Source of the DNA: Flavobacteriia bacterium
Lineage (GTDB): Bacteria > Bacteroidota > Bacteroidia > Flavobacteriales > Flavobacteriaceae
Length of the DNA: 12,802 bases
Assembly: GCA_003973375.1 (NCBI GenBank)
Contig: QNYL01000253.1
Coordinates: 1 to 12,802 of the forward strand
Reading direction: 5' to 3'
This document shows positions 1 through 8,082 of the stretch, piece after piece. The position numbers and the translations under genes are program-made. A model generated the notes under the pieces. The model made no database searches. It worked only from the letters and a program-made list of their open reading frames with translations, and was not told the origin of the DNA. How positions within the stretch are numbered: position 1 is the stretch's first letter; every line of letters begins with the position of its first letter.

Positions 1-135
1 AATTGAAAAAATTATCTTTTTGCGCCTTTTTCCTTTTTTTATTTTGCCTAATACACAGGCATTTGCTGCAATAAAAAAACAAAAATCCATCAAAAATCTT
101 AATCTTTCAAAAATCAAGCACTTTATAGACAAACC

Positions 136-753
136 CTAATTAATTTTTTGAGCGATCATTAAGAAAAGAGGAAAATCCTTAACAATACCCTCTCTTTCTT
201 TTTTCAGGGTGATGGGTCGGGTATAATAAACCACCCGGAAACCATTTTTGGATAGTAGTCCGGTTAATTCTTCTTTATCAAAACCGAAGTGCCCTTCAAA
301 ACCATCTCCCGAATGAAAAGTGCCGTCTTCTTTCTCAAGATCGGCTATACATAAATAGCCGTTTTTATTCAATAATGAATTGAATACCCCTAAAATTTGA
401 TTGAGATTGATGATGTGATGCAGGGTCATCGAAGTATAGATCACATCAATATTCTTTTTACTGAACGGATCCTTTGTGAGATCGGTAAGGAAGGGATGAA
501 AGTTCGACAATTGTTTTTCTGCGATCTTCTCTTTAAGTACTTTGATCATTCCCTCAGAAGTATCCACAAGACTAATCGATTGAAAATGATCCTTCATCTG
601 TTCGCTCAATAACCCGGTGCCACTGCCAAATTCCATAGCGGTCATTTCCTTTTCAGGCTTTATAAATGAGAGGATCTCTTCGGCAAAGACCTTAGCCCTG
701 TCAACTCTTTCCTGATTCTGATCCCAGTTTTGTGCTTCCTTATCGAACGACAT
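136..753 (-). CDS. Class I SAM-dependent methyltransferase
   Basis: A 205-residue soluble protein with a class I (Rossmann-fold) methyltransferase core. Motif I, EFGSGTGLL, lies at residues 41-49 and would bind S-adenosylmethionine. The acidic end of strand beta-2 is D64 in SLVDTSEGM, and TLHHI at 110-114 sits at the motif IV/post-motif position typical of Methyltransf_11/25 proteins. Length is normal for a stand-alone small methyltransferase. There is no signal peptide, so it should be cytoplasmic. The substrate cannot be told from sequence. It starts 5 bp after the stop of the SGNH hydrolase gene on the same strand, so the two are probably co-transcribed, although one product is exported and the other is not. 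The stop (136-138) overlaps the end of an open frame entering from the left edge on the other strand. The family call is firm; the specific reaction is unknown. Confidence 0.9.
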   Translation of the reverse strand: MSFDKEAQNWDQNQERVDRAKVFAEEILSFIKPEKEMTAMEFGSGTGLLSEQMKDHFQSISLVDTSEGMIKVLKEKIAEKQLSNFHPFLTDLTKDPFSKKNIDVIYTSMTLHHIINLNQILGVFNSLLNKNGYLCIADLEKEDGTFHSGDGFEGHFGFDKEELTGLLSKNGFRVVYYTRPITLKKEREGIVKDFPLFLMIAQKIN

Positions 754-758
754 ATATT

Positions 759-1451
759 TTAGTTAATAAGTGCTTTTGCAATCGCTTTCTTAACCAGAGG
801 TTCCATTACCTGATATCCTTTTTTGTTAGGATGAACTCCGTCTTCTGAAAGATCTTTTTTTAGTCCTTTTCTTTGATCCACCATCGGAGTGTAATAATCT
901 AAATAGATCAGTTTATGTTTTTTACAGTAATTTTTTATTGTTTTATTGAGTTCTTCAATCTTTTGAGAGGGATAGACTCCTTTTTTCCATGGATAATCGT
1001 AAACCGGTAATATAGAGGAAAGAATTACTTTAATTTGATGAACCTGCGCCAACTCGGCCATAGAAAAGATATTATCTGTAATCATTTTAAGTGTTGAAGG
1101 CCCTGTATTTCCTGCCAGATCATTTGTTCCGGCCAGCAGAACCATAACAGCAGGTTTCAGGTCGATTACATCCTGCCGGAAACGGATTAACATTTGGGGT
1201 GTGGTCTGGCCACTTATTCCCCGGTCGATATACCCGTTTTCGGGAAAGAAATCCGGGCTGACTTCCTCCCAGTGTTGTGTGATGGAGTTTCCGTAGAATA
1301 CAACTCTTTTTTCTCCCGGTTTGGGTAAATCAAGCAATGCATTTTTTTTCTGATAGAATTTAAGCTGCGCCCAATCTTGTGCTGAAAGCGTTTTTGAAAT
1401 CAGGGTAGACAGCAAAATGAAAAGTGAAGTGATTAGTTTATTTACTCTCAT
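759..1451 (-). CDS. Exported SGNH/GDSL-family hydrolase
   Basis: A 230-residue secreted esterase/acylhydrolase of the SGNH superfamily. Residues 1-24 form a signal peptide (MRVNKLI, a hydrophobic stretch, then SAQ/DW), pointing to the periplasm or outside. The family blocks are in order: block I GNSIT at 54-58 with nucleophile S56, block II glycine in ISGQTTP at 79-85, block III GTND at 108-111 with the oxyanion-hole N110, and block V DGVHPN at 204-209 with the D204/H207 pair. All catalytic positions are present, so the enzyme should be active. Related proteins in this phylum act on acetylated sugars, phospholipids or platelet-activating-factor-like esters, and the sequence does not decide between these. 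It is the first gene of a probable two-gene unit with the methyltransferase. I see no clean promoter motif upstream. The start is the ATG directly before the signal peptide. Confidence 0.9.
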   Translation of the reverse strand: MRVNKLITSLFILLSTLISKTLSAQDWAQLKFYQKKNALLDLPKPGEKRVVFYGNSITQHWEEVSPDFFPENGYIDRGISGQTTPQMLIRFRQDVIDLKPAVMVLLAGTNDLAGNTGPSTLKMITDNIFSMAELAQVHQIKVILSSILPVYDYPWKKGVYPSQKIEELNKTIKNYCKKHKLIYLDYYTPMVDQRKGLKKDLSEDGVHPNKKGYQVMEPLVKKAIAKALIN

Positions 1452-1831
1452 AATTTTTGTTGAAATAAGTGTTCTAAAAGTTAGTCATAATTTTGTTATA
1501 ATTCAGTGTTAAGTTTTCAAAGCTTATGATAAGCTTTCTCTGTAAAACTCAGTGTTTTCCCCGCCTGCCACAGTGAAAACGGCGGTGAGGTTTGCGGTTC
1601 TTTGTGATACAACTGTTGCACAAAGTTGCTCAAAGAAGCACAAAGATAAAACAAAAAAACATCGTAAGCAGTTACCATTATTGCTTTTCAGTACACTGAT
1701 TAGTTCCATAATTTTTATTGATCTCACAGATGTTAAATTTACAGTTAATAATTCATTTAACAAATGCTATAAAAAAAACAATTTCAAAGAGAAATTTTTA
1801 TAAATTTATAACGTACCAAAACCTTTGCTTT
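1452..1831. other. Non-coding gap between divergent genes with hairpin and repeat
   Basis: This 380-bp gap separates the divergent hydrolase and cotransporter genes. It holds a perfect inverted repeat at 1519-1537 (AAAGCTTA, 3-nt loop, TAAGCTTT) and the CAAAG-rich repeat element described separately. An 8-bp direct repeat, TCAGTGTT, occurs at 1503-1510 and 1549-1556. Short open frames on both strands cross the repeat but look like chance translations. I could not find a TAnnTTTG motif with a correctly spaced TTG for either flanking gene, so their promoters remain unplaced. Confidence 0.7.
1549..1648. repeat. Putative dispersed Bacteroidota intergenic repeat (CACAAAG/CTTTGTG type)
   Basis: The pentamer CAAAG recurs exactly every 10 bases at 1621, 1631 and 1641, and GCACAAAG occurs at 1618-1625 and again at 1638-1645. 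CTTTGTG at 1600-1606 forms a perfect 7-bp inverted repeat with CACAAAG at 1619-1625 around a 12-nt loop. On the left, CCGCC (1561-1565) can pair with GGCGG (1581-1585), and GTTTTC (1554-1559) with GAAAAC (1575-1580), in interleaved order. From memory, intergenic elements of this flavour (runs of CTTTGTG.. and CACAGAG.. words) are scattered through many Bacteroidota genomes. The dispersed nature is inferred; only one copy is in this window, and its edges are approximate. Confidence 0.45.
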
Positions 1832-4051
1832 ATGTCAGTAGCCTCAAAACACGTTCATAAGAAATTCGGAACTTTTTTAGGGGTTTATGTGCCCAGTGTA
1901 CTTACCATTCTGGGTTTGATCATGTATTTGCGTTTTGGCTGGGTGGTTGGAAACGCAGGGCTTATCAAAACTGTGATTATTGTTTTGCTGGCCAGTTCCA
2001 TCACTTTTATTACGGGTTTAAGTGCTTCCGCTATCTCAACAAATTTTAAAATAGGAGTAGGCGGAGAATATTATATGATCTCCCGCAGTCTTGGGCTGGA
2101 ACCCGGAGGTGCTATCGGGATTCCGCTGTATCTTTGCCGTACTCTGAGTGTTACTTTTTACAGTCTCGGTCTGGCCGAATCGATTTTGGTTTTATGGCCT
2201 GAGTCGTGGGGTGTTTTGCCGCCTTTTGCTTTAAGAGGTCTCGCTATTTTCTTTATTGTTGCGGTCACACTTCTTTCCGGAAAAAGTGCTGATCTGGCCT
2301 TGAAATCACAAATTCCTATTCTGATCATCGTAAGTTTATCAATTATAGCTCTGATCATTGGGGTTATGATAAAAGGAGTGCACGCTCCTGTTATGGAAGC
2401 AAATTATTCAACAGCACCCAAAGGTTTCTGGTATGTTTTTGCTGTTTTTTTTCCGGCCGTTACCGGATTTACGGCCGGGATCGGGATGAGTGGTGATCTG
2501 AAAAATCCACAAAAATCAATTCCTGTTGGTACCCTTGGAGCAGTGGTTAGTGGTGCCGTTATTTATCTGATCATCCCTATCTTTTTATCGATTACAGCAG
2601 CTTTAACCCTTGAAGAACTTGCTGATCCGGATGCAGGAGTTACCATATGGACCCGATTAGCCGTTTTTGGTCCGCTGATTGTTTATCCGGCCGTTTGGGG
2701 AGCGGTGCTTTCTTCTGCTTTTGGTAGTATTTTGGGCGGGCCGAGAATTCTTCAAGCCCTATCCATAGATGGTCTGGCACCTAAGATCCTGTCTAAATTA
2801 TCAAAAACCGGTCAACCCACAATTGCCACCTGGATCAGTGGCCTTATTGCAATTCTGGCTATCTTTATCGGTAACCTGAATACGATTGCCCAATATGTTT
2901 CGGTCTTGTTCTTAACCTTGTATGTAGCCATCAATATAAGTGCTGCCATAGAAAAACTGATTAAATCTCCGTCCTATCGTCCCAGAATAAATGTACCGTG
3001 GATAGTTTCTCTGATCGGTGCTATTGGTGCCATTGTAGTGATGATCCTGATTAACCCCATCGCATTTTTATTTGCTTTCGGACTGGAAGCCCTGATCATG
3101 TACTTGCTGATCTCAAGAAATCTTGAACAGCAGTGGGGAGATTCTGCCGCCGGAATATGGATGAGGATAAGCAGGTTTGCTTTGCTGAAACTCAATTCTC
3201 GAAAGATACATGTGAGAAACTGGAGACCTTTTATGCTCCTTTTTATCAATGATATAAAAGCCAGGATCGATGTGGTTAGGTTTGCTGCTCTTTTGGGTCA
3301 AGACAGCGGAATCCTAACCATCTCAAAATTGATTAAACCGGATGATCAGGAGCAGGTTAAAAATGTAAAAGGACTTATTTTAGAAATGAGAAAAGATCTT
3401 AAAGATGCCGAGTTGGAAGCTTTTACTGAGGTTAATATTGTTGATGATTTTAAAAGAGGTATGTATACAGTTTCGGCATCACACGGTATTGCAGGTTTAA
3501 AAACAAATACGGTTGTTTTTGGATGGTCACAAACAGAAGATGGGAAAAAGCAAGAACTCGAAACCATCCAAAAGATCTCAAAACTGCATAAAAATATTCT
3601 TTTGTTACATTTTAATTCTTCTATAACAAAACAAAAAGACAAGCGAATTGATATCTGGTGGGGCGGTAAAGAAAAAAATGGTGATTTGATGTTGCTGTTG
3701 GCTTACCTTATTCGTTTGAACAACGCATGGCAAAAAACATCAATCAATATATTCTCTGTAGTTAAAACAGAGGAGGAAAGATCAATATTTGAAACTCAGA
3801 TTAAAGTTGCCGTTTATGAATCGAGAATAATAGCCCATGTAGAGCTGTTTTTGATGGAGAATGACGATTTTATTTCAATTCTGGGTAAAAAAAGCGCAGA
3901 TGCCGATCTGGTGTTTCTGGGTCTTGCACATCATATTCAGGATTATTCACAAACTATAAAAACGATTGATAAAATAACAAGAAACTTAAAAGCTGTTGTT
4001 TTTGTTCAAAATAATGGAATGGATGATGAAATTCCTACTATTTTTAAGTAA
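1832..4051 (+). CDS. Cation-chloride cotransporter (SLC12/CCC family) homologue
   Basis: A 739-residue inner-membrane transporter of the APC superfamily. The membrane half (about residues 12-430, around 12 helices) opens with GVYVPSVLTILGLIMYLRFG, a near match to TM1 of animal NKCC/KCC proteins, and TM6 reads FFPAVTGFTAGIGMSGDLKN (207-226). The K+-site tyrosine (Y110 in SVTFYSLG) and the TM6 P208/T211 pair are kept. TM8 has SS at 294-295 in VLSSAFGS, the Na+-site serines of NKCC/NCC that KCCs lack. The C-terminal half carries the SLC12 cytosolic domain: GIAGLKTNTVVFGW (552-565), DIWWGGKEKNGDLMLLLAYL (607-626), then AWQKTSINIF. I chose the ATG at 1832 because homology begins there; the frame is open back to 1718 but those residues look unrelated. 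Ion stoichiometry is inferred. An 80-bp gap and a promoter motif separate it from galM. Confidence 0.88.
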   Translation: MSVASKHVHKKFGTFLGVYVPSVLTILGLIMYLRFGWVVGNAGLIKTVIIVLLASSITFITGLSASAISTNFKIGVGGEYYMISRSLGLEPGGAIGIPLYLCRTLSVTFYSLGLAESILVLWPESWGVLPPFALRGLAIFFIVAVTLLSGKSADLALKSQIPILIIVSLSIIALIIGVMIKGVHAPVMEANYSTAPKGFWYVFAVFFPAVTGFTAGIGMSGDLKNPQKSIPVGTLGAVVSGAVIYLIIPIFLSITAALTLEELADPDAGVTIWTRLAVFGPLIVYPAVWGAVLSSAFGSILGGPRILQALSIDGLAPKILSKLSKTGQPTIATWISGLIAILAIFIGNLNTIAQYVSVLFLTLYVAINISAAIEKLIKSPSYRPRINVPWIVSLIGAIGAIVVMILINPIAFLFAFGLEALIMYLLISRNLEQQWGDSAAGIWMRISRFALLKLNSRKIHVRNWRPFMLLFINDIKARIDVVRFAALLGQDSGILTISKLIKPDDQEQVKNVKGLILEMRKDLKDAELEAFTEVNIVDDFKRGMYTVSASHGIAGLKTNTVVFGWSQTEDGKKQELETIQKISKLHKNILLLHFNSSITKQKDKRIDIWWGGKEKNGDLMLLLAYLIRLNNAWQKTSINIFSVVKTEEERSIFETQIKVAVYESRIIAHVELFLMENDDFISILGKKSADADLVFLGLAHHIQDYSQTIKTIDKITRNLKAVVFVQNNGMDDEIPTIFK

Positions 4052-4059
4052 TTTATTTA

Positions 4060-4067
4060 TACATTTG
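4060..4067 (+). promoter_or_regulatory. Candidate -7 element for the galactose operon
   Basis: TACATTTG matches the Bacteroidota -7 consensus TAnnTTTG and lies 64 bp upstream of the galM start, just after the cotransporter stop codon. No TTG is present 17-23 bp upstream, so the -33 half is weak. It would give galM-galK-symporter a promoter separate from the upstream gene. Confidence 0.4.
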
Positions 4068-4131
4068 AACAGTTTATTCTTGATTGTAGAATTACTAATA
4101 AGATCAGTAAAAAGATTAAAGTTTTATTTAG

Positions 4132-5184
4132 ATGGAGAAAGCAGATTTCATTGCTGAACTGAACGGAAAACCTATCCGTTTGTATAAATTATCCAATAAG
4201 AACGGAGTAACGGTTGAGATTACCAATTTTGGAGGTAAGATTGTTACAATTATTGTTCCTGATAAAGAGGGGAATTTTAAAGATGTTGTTTTGGGTTTTG
4301 ATACTATTGACGAATATATCAAAGGGAATCCGTATTTCGGAGCGCTGATTGGAAGAAGTGCCAACAGGATCCGTAACGGGAGGTTTGTTTTGGAAGGAAA
4401 AGAATACCAGTTGTCTCAGAATATTGGTGAGAATCATCTTCACGGAGGTGTTAAAGGTTTTAATGATGTGGTTTGGGATGCTGATTTCAATGATAAGGAT
4501 CAGATTCTCGAATTAAGTTATCTGAGCAAAGACGGTGAAGAGGGATATCCAGGAAATCTGAAGGTTAAAGCTACTTTTTCTTTAACAGATGAAAATGAAC
4601 TGGAGATATCTTATCATGCTGAAACCGATAAAACAAGCATCGTAAACTTAACGCACCATTCCTTTTTTAATCTCAGAGGTGAAGGAAACGGTGATGTGCT
4701 CGATCATCAGGTAATGATCAATGCAGATGCCTTTACGCCGGTAAGTGATGATGTGATTCCTACCGGGGAAATACGCGATGTTACTAATACGCCGATGGAT
4801 CTGAGAAAACTTACCCCTTTAAAAAAAGATATAAATTCAGACTACGAACAAATACAAAAAGGATCAGGTTTTGATCATAACTGGGTAATCAACAAGGACG
4901 ATGGCGTGATGGCTCTGGCAGCGGCTGCCTATGAACCGGAATCGGGCCGGTATATGGAAGTATGGACCGATCAGCCCGGCGTTCAGCTTTATGCGGGTAA
5001 TTTCCTTGACGGAAGTGATATCGGAAAAGGAGGAAAAGCATATGAACGAAGAACTGCCTTCTGTTTTGAAACACAACATTTTCCGGATTCTCCTAATCAC
5101 GAGAATTTCCCTTCAACAGTTTTAAAGCCCGGTGAAGTTTATAATTATACCTGTACCTATAAATTTTCAACAAAAGAATCATGA
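4132..5184 (+). CDS. galM: Galactose mutarotase (aldose 1-epimerase)
   Basis: A 350-residue galactose mutarotase, of normal length for the family, that interconverts beta- and alpha-D-galactose so that galactokinase can use the sugar. Visible family motifs are GRSANRI at 74-80, NHLHGG at 101-106 with active-site H104, LTHHSFFNL at 173-181 with the general-acid H176, the sugar-contacting D248 in GFDHNW, and the general-base E313 in FETQHFPDSPN. All catalytic residues are present. I see no signal peptide, so the cytoplasmic form is expected; some Bacteroidota GalM proteins are exported lipoproteins. The stop codon overlaps the galK start by ATGA, which suggests translational coupling. The start ATG at 4132 has little Shine-Dalgarno sequence, which is usual here. 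Confidence 0.95.
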   Translation: MEKADFIAELNGKPIRLYKLSNKNGVTVEITNFGGKIVTIIVPDKEGNFKDVVLGFDTIDEYIKGNPYFGALIGRSANRIRNGRFVLEGKEYQLSQNIGENHLHGGVKGFNDVVWDADFNDKDQILELSYLSKDGEEGYPGNLKVKATFSLTDENELEISYHAETDKTSIVNLTHHSFFNLRGEGNGDVLDHQVMINADAFTPVSDDVIPTGEIRDVTNTPMDLRKLTPLKKDINSDYEQIQKGSGFDHNWVINKDDGVMALAAAAYEPESGRYMEVWTDQPGVQLYAGNFLDGSDIGKGGKAYERRTAFCFETQHFPDSPNHENFPSTVLKPGEVYNYTCTYKFSTKES

Positions 5185-6329
5185 GATCATCTGAAATAGA
5201 AAAGAAATTTAAAGAGCTCTACAGCAAGAAGCCTATGCTGGTGAGATCACCGGGAAGGATCAATCTTATTGGAGAACATACCGATTATAACGACGGATTT
5301 GTTTTTCCGGCGGCAATAGATAAAGAAGTGATCTTTGCTGTATCAGCCAATGATCAGAACAAATTCAGGTTCTATGCCTATGATCTTGATGAGCATTTTG
5401 AAATGAAAGTTGAGGATCTGAAAATATCTGATTTGCAATGGGCCAATTATTTGCTGGGTGTAGCAGCACAGTTTAAAAAAGACGGATATGAAATTAAGGG
5501 GGTTGACTGTGTTTTTGGTGGAGATATTCCGCTGGGAGCAGGACTTTCTTCTTCGGCAGCCATAGAGAACGGATTTGGTTTTGCATTGAATGAGATCTTT
5601 GATTTTGGTGAAAGCAGAATGAAAATGATCTTAAAATCGCAAATGGCTGAACATGAATATGCCGGAGTGATGTGTGGGATCATGGATCAGTTTGCCAGTA
5701 TGAACGGAAAAAAAGACCATGCCCTGAAACTGGATTGCAGATCGCTAGATTATGAGTATGCCAATATCGATCTGAAAGATTACAACATCCTGCTTTGTGA
5801 TACAAGGGTAAAGCATGAGCTGGCCTCTTCTGAGTACAATACCCGCCGTAAAGAATGTGAGACAGGTGTTAAGATCCTGCAGAAATACGATAAAACAATA
5901 AAGGCTTTACGCGATGTAAGTCCTGAACTTCTTGAAGAACATCAGCAAGAGTTTGATCCTGTGGTTTATAAACGCTGTGCTTATGTGGTTAAAGAAAATC
6001 TGCGGGTAGAAAAAGCCTTTGCAGCCTTAAAACATAACGATCTGGAATTGTTTGGAGAACTGATGTATCAGAGTCATGAAGGCTTAAGAGATGAATACGA
6101 AGTGAGTTGTAAAGAACTCGATCTGCTGAATTCAATTGCAAGAAGATCTGATGATGTTGTAGGCGCCCGGATGATGGGAGGAGGTTTTGGAGGCTGTACG
6201 ATCAACATCGTTAAAAAAGATAAAACAGAAATATTTTGTGAAGAGATTGAAAAAGAATATCTGGACAAAACCGGTACCCAATTAAAGATCTATAAGGTTA
6301 AGATCGCAGACGGTACAGGTTTGATCTGA
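5181..6329 (+). CDS. galK: Galactokinase
   Basis: A 382-residue cytoplasmic GHMP kinase that phosphorylates alpha-D-galactose at C1 with ATP, the first committed Leloir step. The galactokinase signature GRINLIGEHTDYNDG is at 25-39, with transition-state R26 and sugar-contacting E32, H33 and D35. The phosphate-binding loop GDIPLGAGLSSSAAIE is at 114-129, the catalytic-base aspartate is D169 in CGIMDQFAS, and the third GHMP motif GARMMGGGFGGCTI is at 328-341. Nothing is missing. The ATG at 5181 overlaps the galM stop by four bases. The next gene, the symporter, starts 41 bp downstream, so a three-gene operon is likely. No galT is adjacent, so the uridylyltransferase must lie elsewhere or be replaced by another route. 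Confidence 0.97.
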   Translation: MRSSEIEKKFKELYSKKPMLVRSPGRINLIGEHTDYNDGFVFPAAIDKEVIFAVSANDQNKFRFYAYDLDEHFEMKVEDLKISDLQWANYLLGVAAQFKKDGYEIKGVDCVFGGDIPLGAGLSSSAAIENGFGFALNEIFDFGESRMKMILKSQMAEHEYAGVMCGIMDQFASMNGKKDHALKLDCRSLDYEYANIDLKDYNILLCDTRVKHELASSEYNTRRKECETGVKILQKYDKTIKALRDVSPELLEEHQQEFDPVVYKRCAYVVKENLRVEKAFAALKHNDLELFGELMYQSHEGLRDEYEVSCKELDLLNSIARRSDDVVGARMMGGGFGGCTINIVKKDKTEIFCEEIEKEYLDKTGTQLKIYKVKIADGTGLI

Positions 6330-6370
6330 TTATGAATTGACTTATTAACATTTAAAGAATTATTACAATT

Positions 6371-8017
6371 ATGACTACAGGATTCGGATTTTGGGATTAT
6401 TTTGTTTTTGTTGCCTATGCGATACTTATTTTGGGTGTTGGTCTTTGGGTTTCAAGAGATAAGAAGGGGCATGAAAAAAATGCTGAGGATTATTTTCTGG
6501 CCAGTAAATCTTTACCATGGTGGGCTATCGGAGCCTCATTGATTGCTGCAAACATATCAGCTGAGCAGTTTATCGGGATGTCAGGATCTGGATTTGTTGT
6601 CGGACTTGCCATTGCCTCATACGAATGGATGGCAGCATTAACCCTGATCATTGTAGCAAAATATTTTCTGCCTATTTTTATTGAAAAAGGCATTTATACC
6701 ATTCCGGAATTTATCGAAAAAAGATATTCCTCAAATTTAAAAACCATTCTGGCTATTTTCTGGCTTGCCTTATATGTGTTTATTAACCTGACCTCAGTAC
6801 TTTATCTGGGAGGTCTGGCGATAGAAACCATTATGGGAATTGATATGATCTATGCCATTATTGGCCTGGCGTTGTTTGCTGCAGCTTATTCCCTTTACGG
6901 AGGCTTATCAGCCGTAGCCTGGACGGATGTGATCCAGGTGGTGTTTTTAGTGCTTGGTGGACTTGTAACTACTTATATCGCCCTGAATACTGTATCGGAC
7001 GGAGCAGGTGCTGTAGAAGGTTTTAGCCGGTTACTCGAAAGAGCGCCGGAGAAGTTTCATATGGTTATCCAGAAGTTTAATTCAGATGGCATTTTTAATA
7101 ACAATTATCTGAATTTACCGGGTGTCTGGGTGATCATAGGTGGTTTATGGGTAGCCAACCTCTATTACTGGGGATTCAACCAGTATATCATTCAAAGAAC
7201 CCTGGCAGCAAAATCTTTACAGGAATCACAAAAAGGAATCATATTTGCAGCCTTTTTAAAGCTGGTTATTCCTTTGGTAGTTGTTATTCCGGGTATTGCC
7301 GCCTTTGAGATGGTCCATGATCCTGAAATTATGTCACGATTAGGAGAAGCAGGACAGTATAAAATTCCTTCAATTGAGCAGGCAGACAGAGCTTATCCGT
7401 GGTTGTTACAGTTTTTACCTACAGGACTTAAAGGAGTTGCCTTTGCCGCACTGGCAGCAGCTGTTGTATCCTCACTGGCTTCAATGCTGAACTCAACCTC
7501 CACTATTTTTACCATGGATATTTACAGAGAATATATCAATAAGAATGCTGATGATAAAACAACGGTAAAAGTGGGTAGAATAACTGCAGCAGTAGCACTG
7601 ATCATTGCAGTAATGATCGCTCCCTTACTTGGAGGTCTGGATCAGGCATTTCAGTATATCCAGGAATATACCGGTATGGTAAGTCCGGGAATCCTGGCCG
7701 TATTCTTATTAGGATTGTTCTGGAAGAAAACCACTAACAATGCGGCCATCTGGGGCGTATTAGCTTCTTTGGTTATTGCTTTATTCTTTAAGTTTGTTCC
7801 GGTTCCGGGAATGGAGCCCTGGATGCACCAGATGGGAATGACCTTTTTGCTGACCACAGCTATTATTATGGGGATCAGTTACCTTGAAGGTAAAGGTAAA
7901 GACTATCCAAAAGGTATTGAGCTTTCTAAGGAACTGTTTAAAACAACACCACAATTTAATATTGGAGCATTTATAGTGATGATTATTCTAGTGGTATTGT
8001 ATTCTGTATTCTGGTAA
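6371..8017 (+). CDS. sglT: Na+/galactose symporter, vSGLT type (SSS family)
   Basis: A 548-residue sodium:solute symporter, expected to have 14 transmembrane helices. From memory it is very close along its length to vSGLT of Vibrio parahaemolyticus (543 aa), including GASLIAANISAEQFIGMSG (54-72) and LYYWGFNQYIIQRTLAAKS (264-282). The sugar-site residues known from the vSGLT structure have counterparts: N61, Q66, E85, N263, the Y266/W267 gate, K297 and Q431. The TM8 Na+-site serines match S367/S368. This supports Na+-driven uptake of galactose (glucose also possible) and fits its place behind galM and galK. The numbering offset against vSGLT, -3 then +3, implies an insertion of about six residues, probably around 236-248 in the loop before NLPG. 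The protein ends in YSVFW, like the family's short C-terminus. I see no convincing terminator after it. Confidence 0.93.
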   Translation: MTTGFGFWDYFVFVAYAILILGVGLWVSRDKKGHEKNAEDYFLASKSLPWWAIGASLIAANISAEQFIGMSGSGFVVGLAIASYEWMAALTLIIVAKYFLPIFIEKGIYTIPEFIEKRYSSNLKTILAIFWLALYVFINLTSVLYLGGLAIETIMGIDMIYAIIGLALFAAAYSLYGGLSAVAWTDVIQVVFLVLGGLVTTYIALNTVSDGAGAVEGFSRLLERAPEKFHMVIQKFNSDGIFNNNYLNLPGVWVIIGGLWVANLYYWGFNQYIIQRTLAAKSLQESQKGIIFAAFLKLVIPLVVVIPGIAAFEMVHDPEIMSRLGEAGQYKIPSIEQADRAYPWLLQFLPTGLKGVAFAALAAAVVSSLASMLNSTSTIFTMDIYREYINKNADDKTTVKVGRITAAVALIIAVMIAPLLGGLDQAFQYIQEYTGMVSPGILAVFLLGLFWKKTTNNAAIWGVLASLVIALFFKFVPVPGMEPWMHQMGMTFLLTTAIIMGISYLEGKGKDYPKGIELSKELFKTTPQFNIGAFIVMIILVVLYSVFW

Positions 8018-8082
8018 ATATATAAGAAGTCGTTATAAACTATTTGATAACCCGGGTTTGCTGTCAGTTTATAAAAAAATGG

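Noticed and set aside
2..139. An open plus-strand frame from the left edge (45 codons, ending FIDKP), plus a signal-like frame from a TTG at position 3
   Set aside because: Very AT-rich with no recognisable domain, and the two candidates are in different frames. It could be the tail of a gene outside the window, but the sequence here does not support a call.
1524..1803. Overlapping open frames on both strands, about 79 and 83 codons
   Set aside because: They cover the CAAAG repeat and hairpins, read differently on each strand, and lack family motifs. They are best explained as chance frames across a repeat.
1718..1831. A longer start for the cotransporter, adding 38 residues
   Set aside because: The added residues do not resemble CCC N-termini, and clear homology begins just after the ATG at 1832.
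8033..8074. Inverted repeat TTATAAAC / GTTTATAA after the symporter gene, with a self-complementary AACCCGGGTT in the loop, considered as a terminator
   Set aside because: The stem is AT-only with a 26-nt loop and is followed by A rather than T residues on the plus strand.
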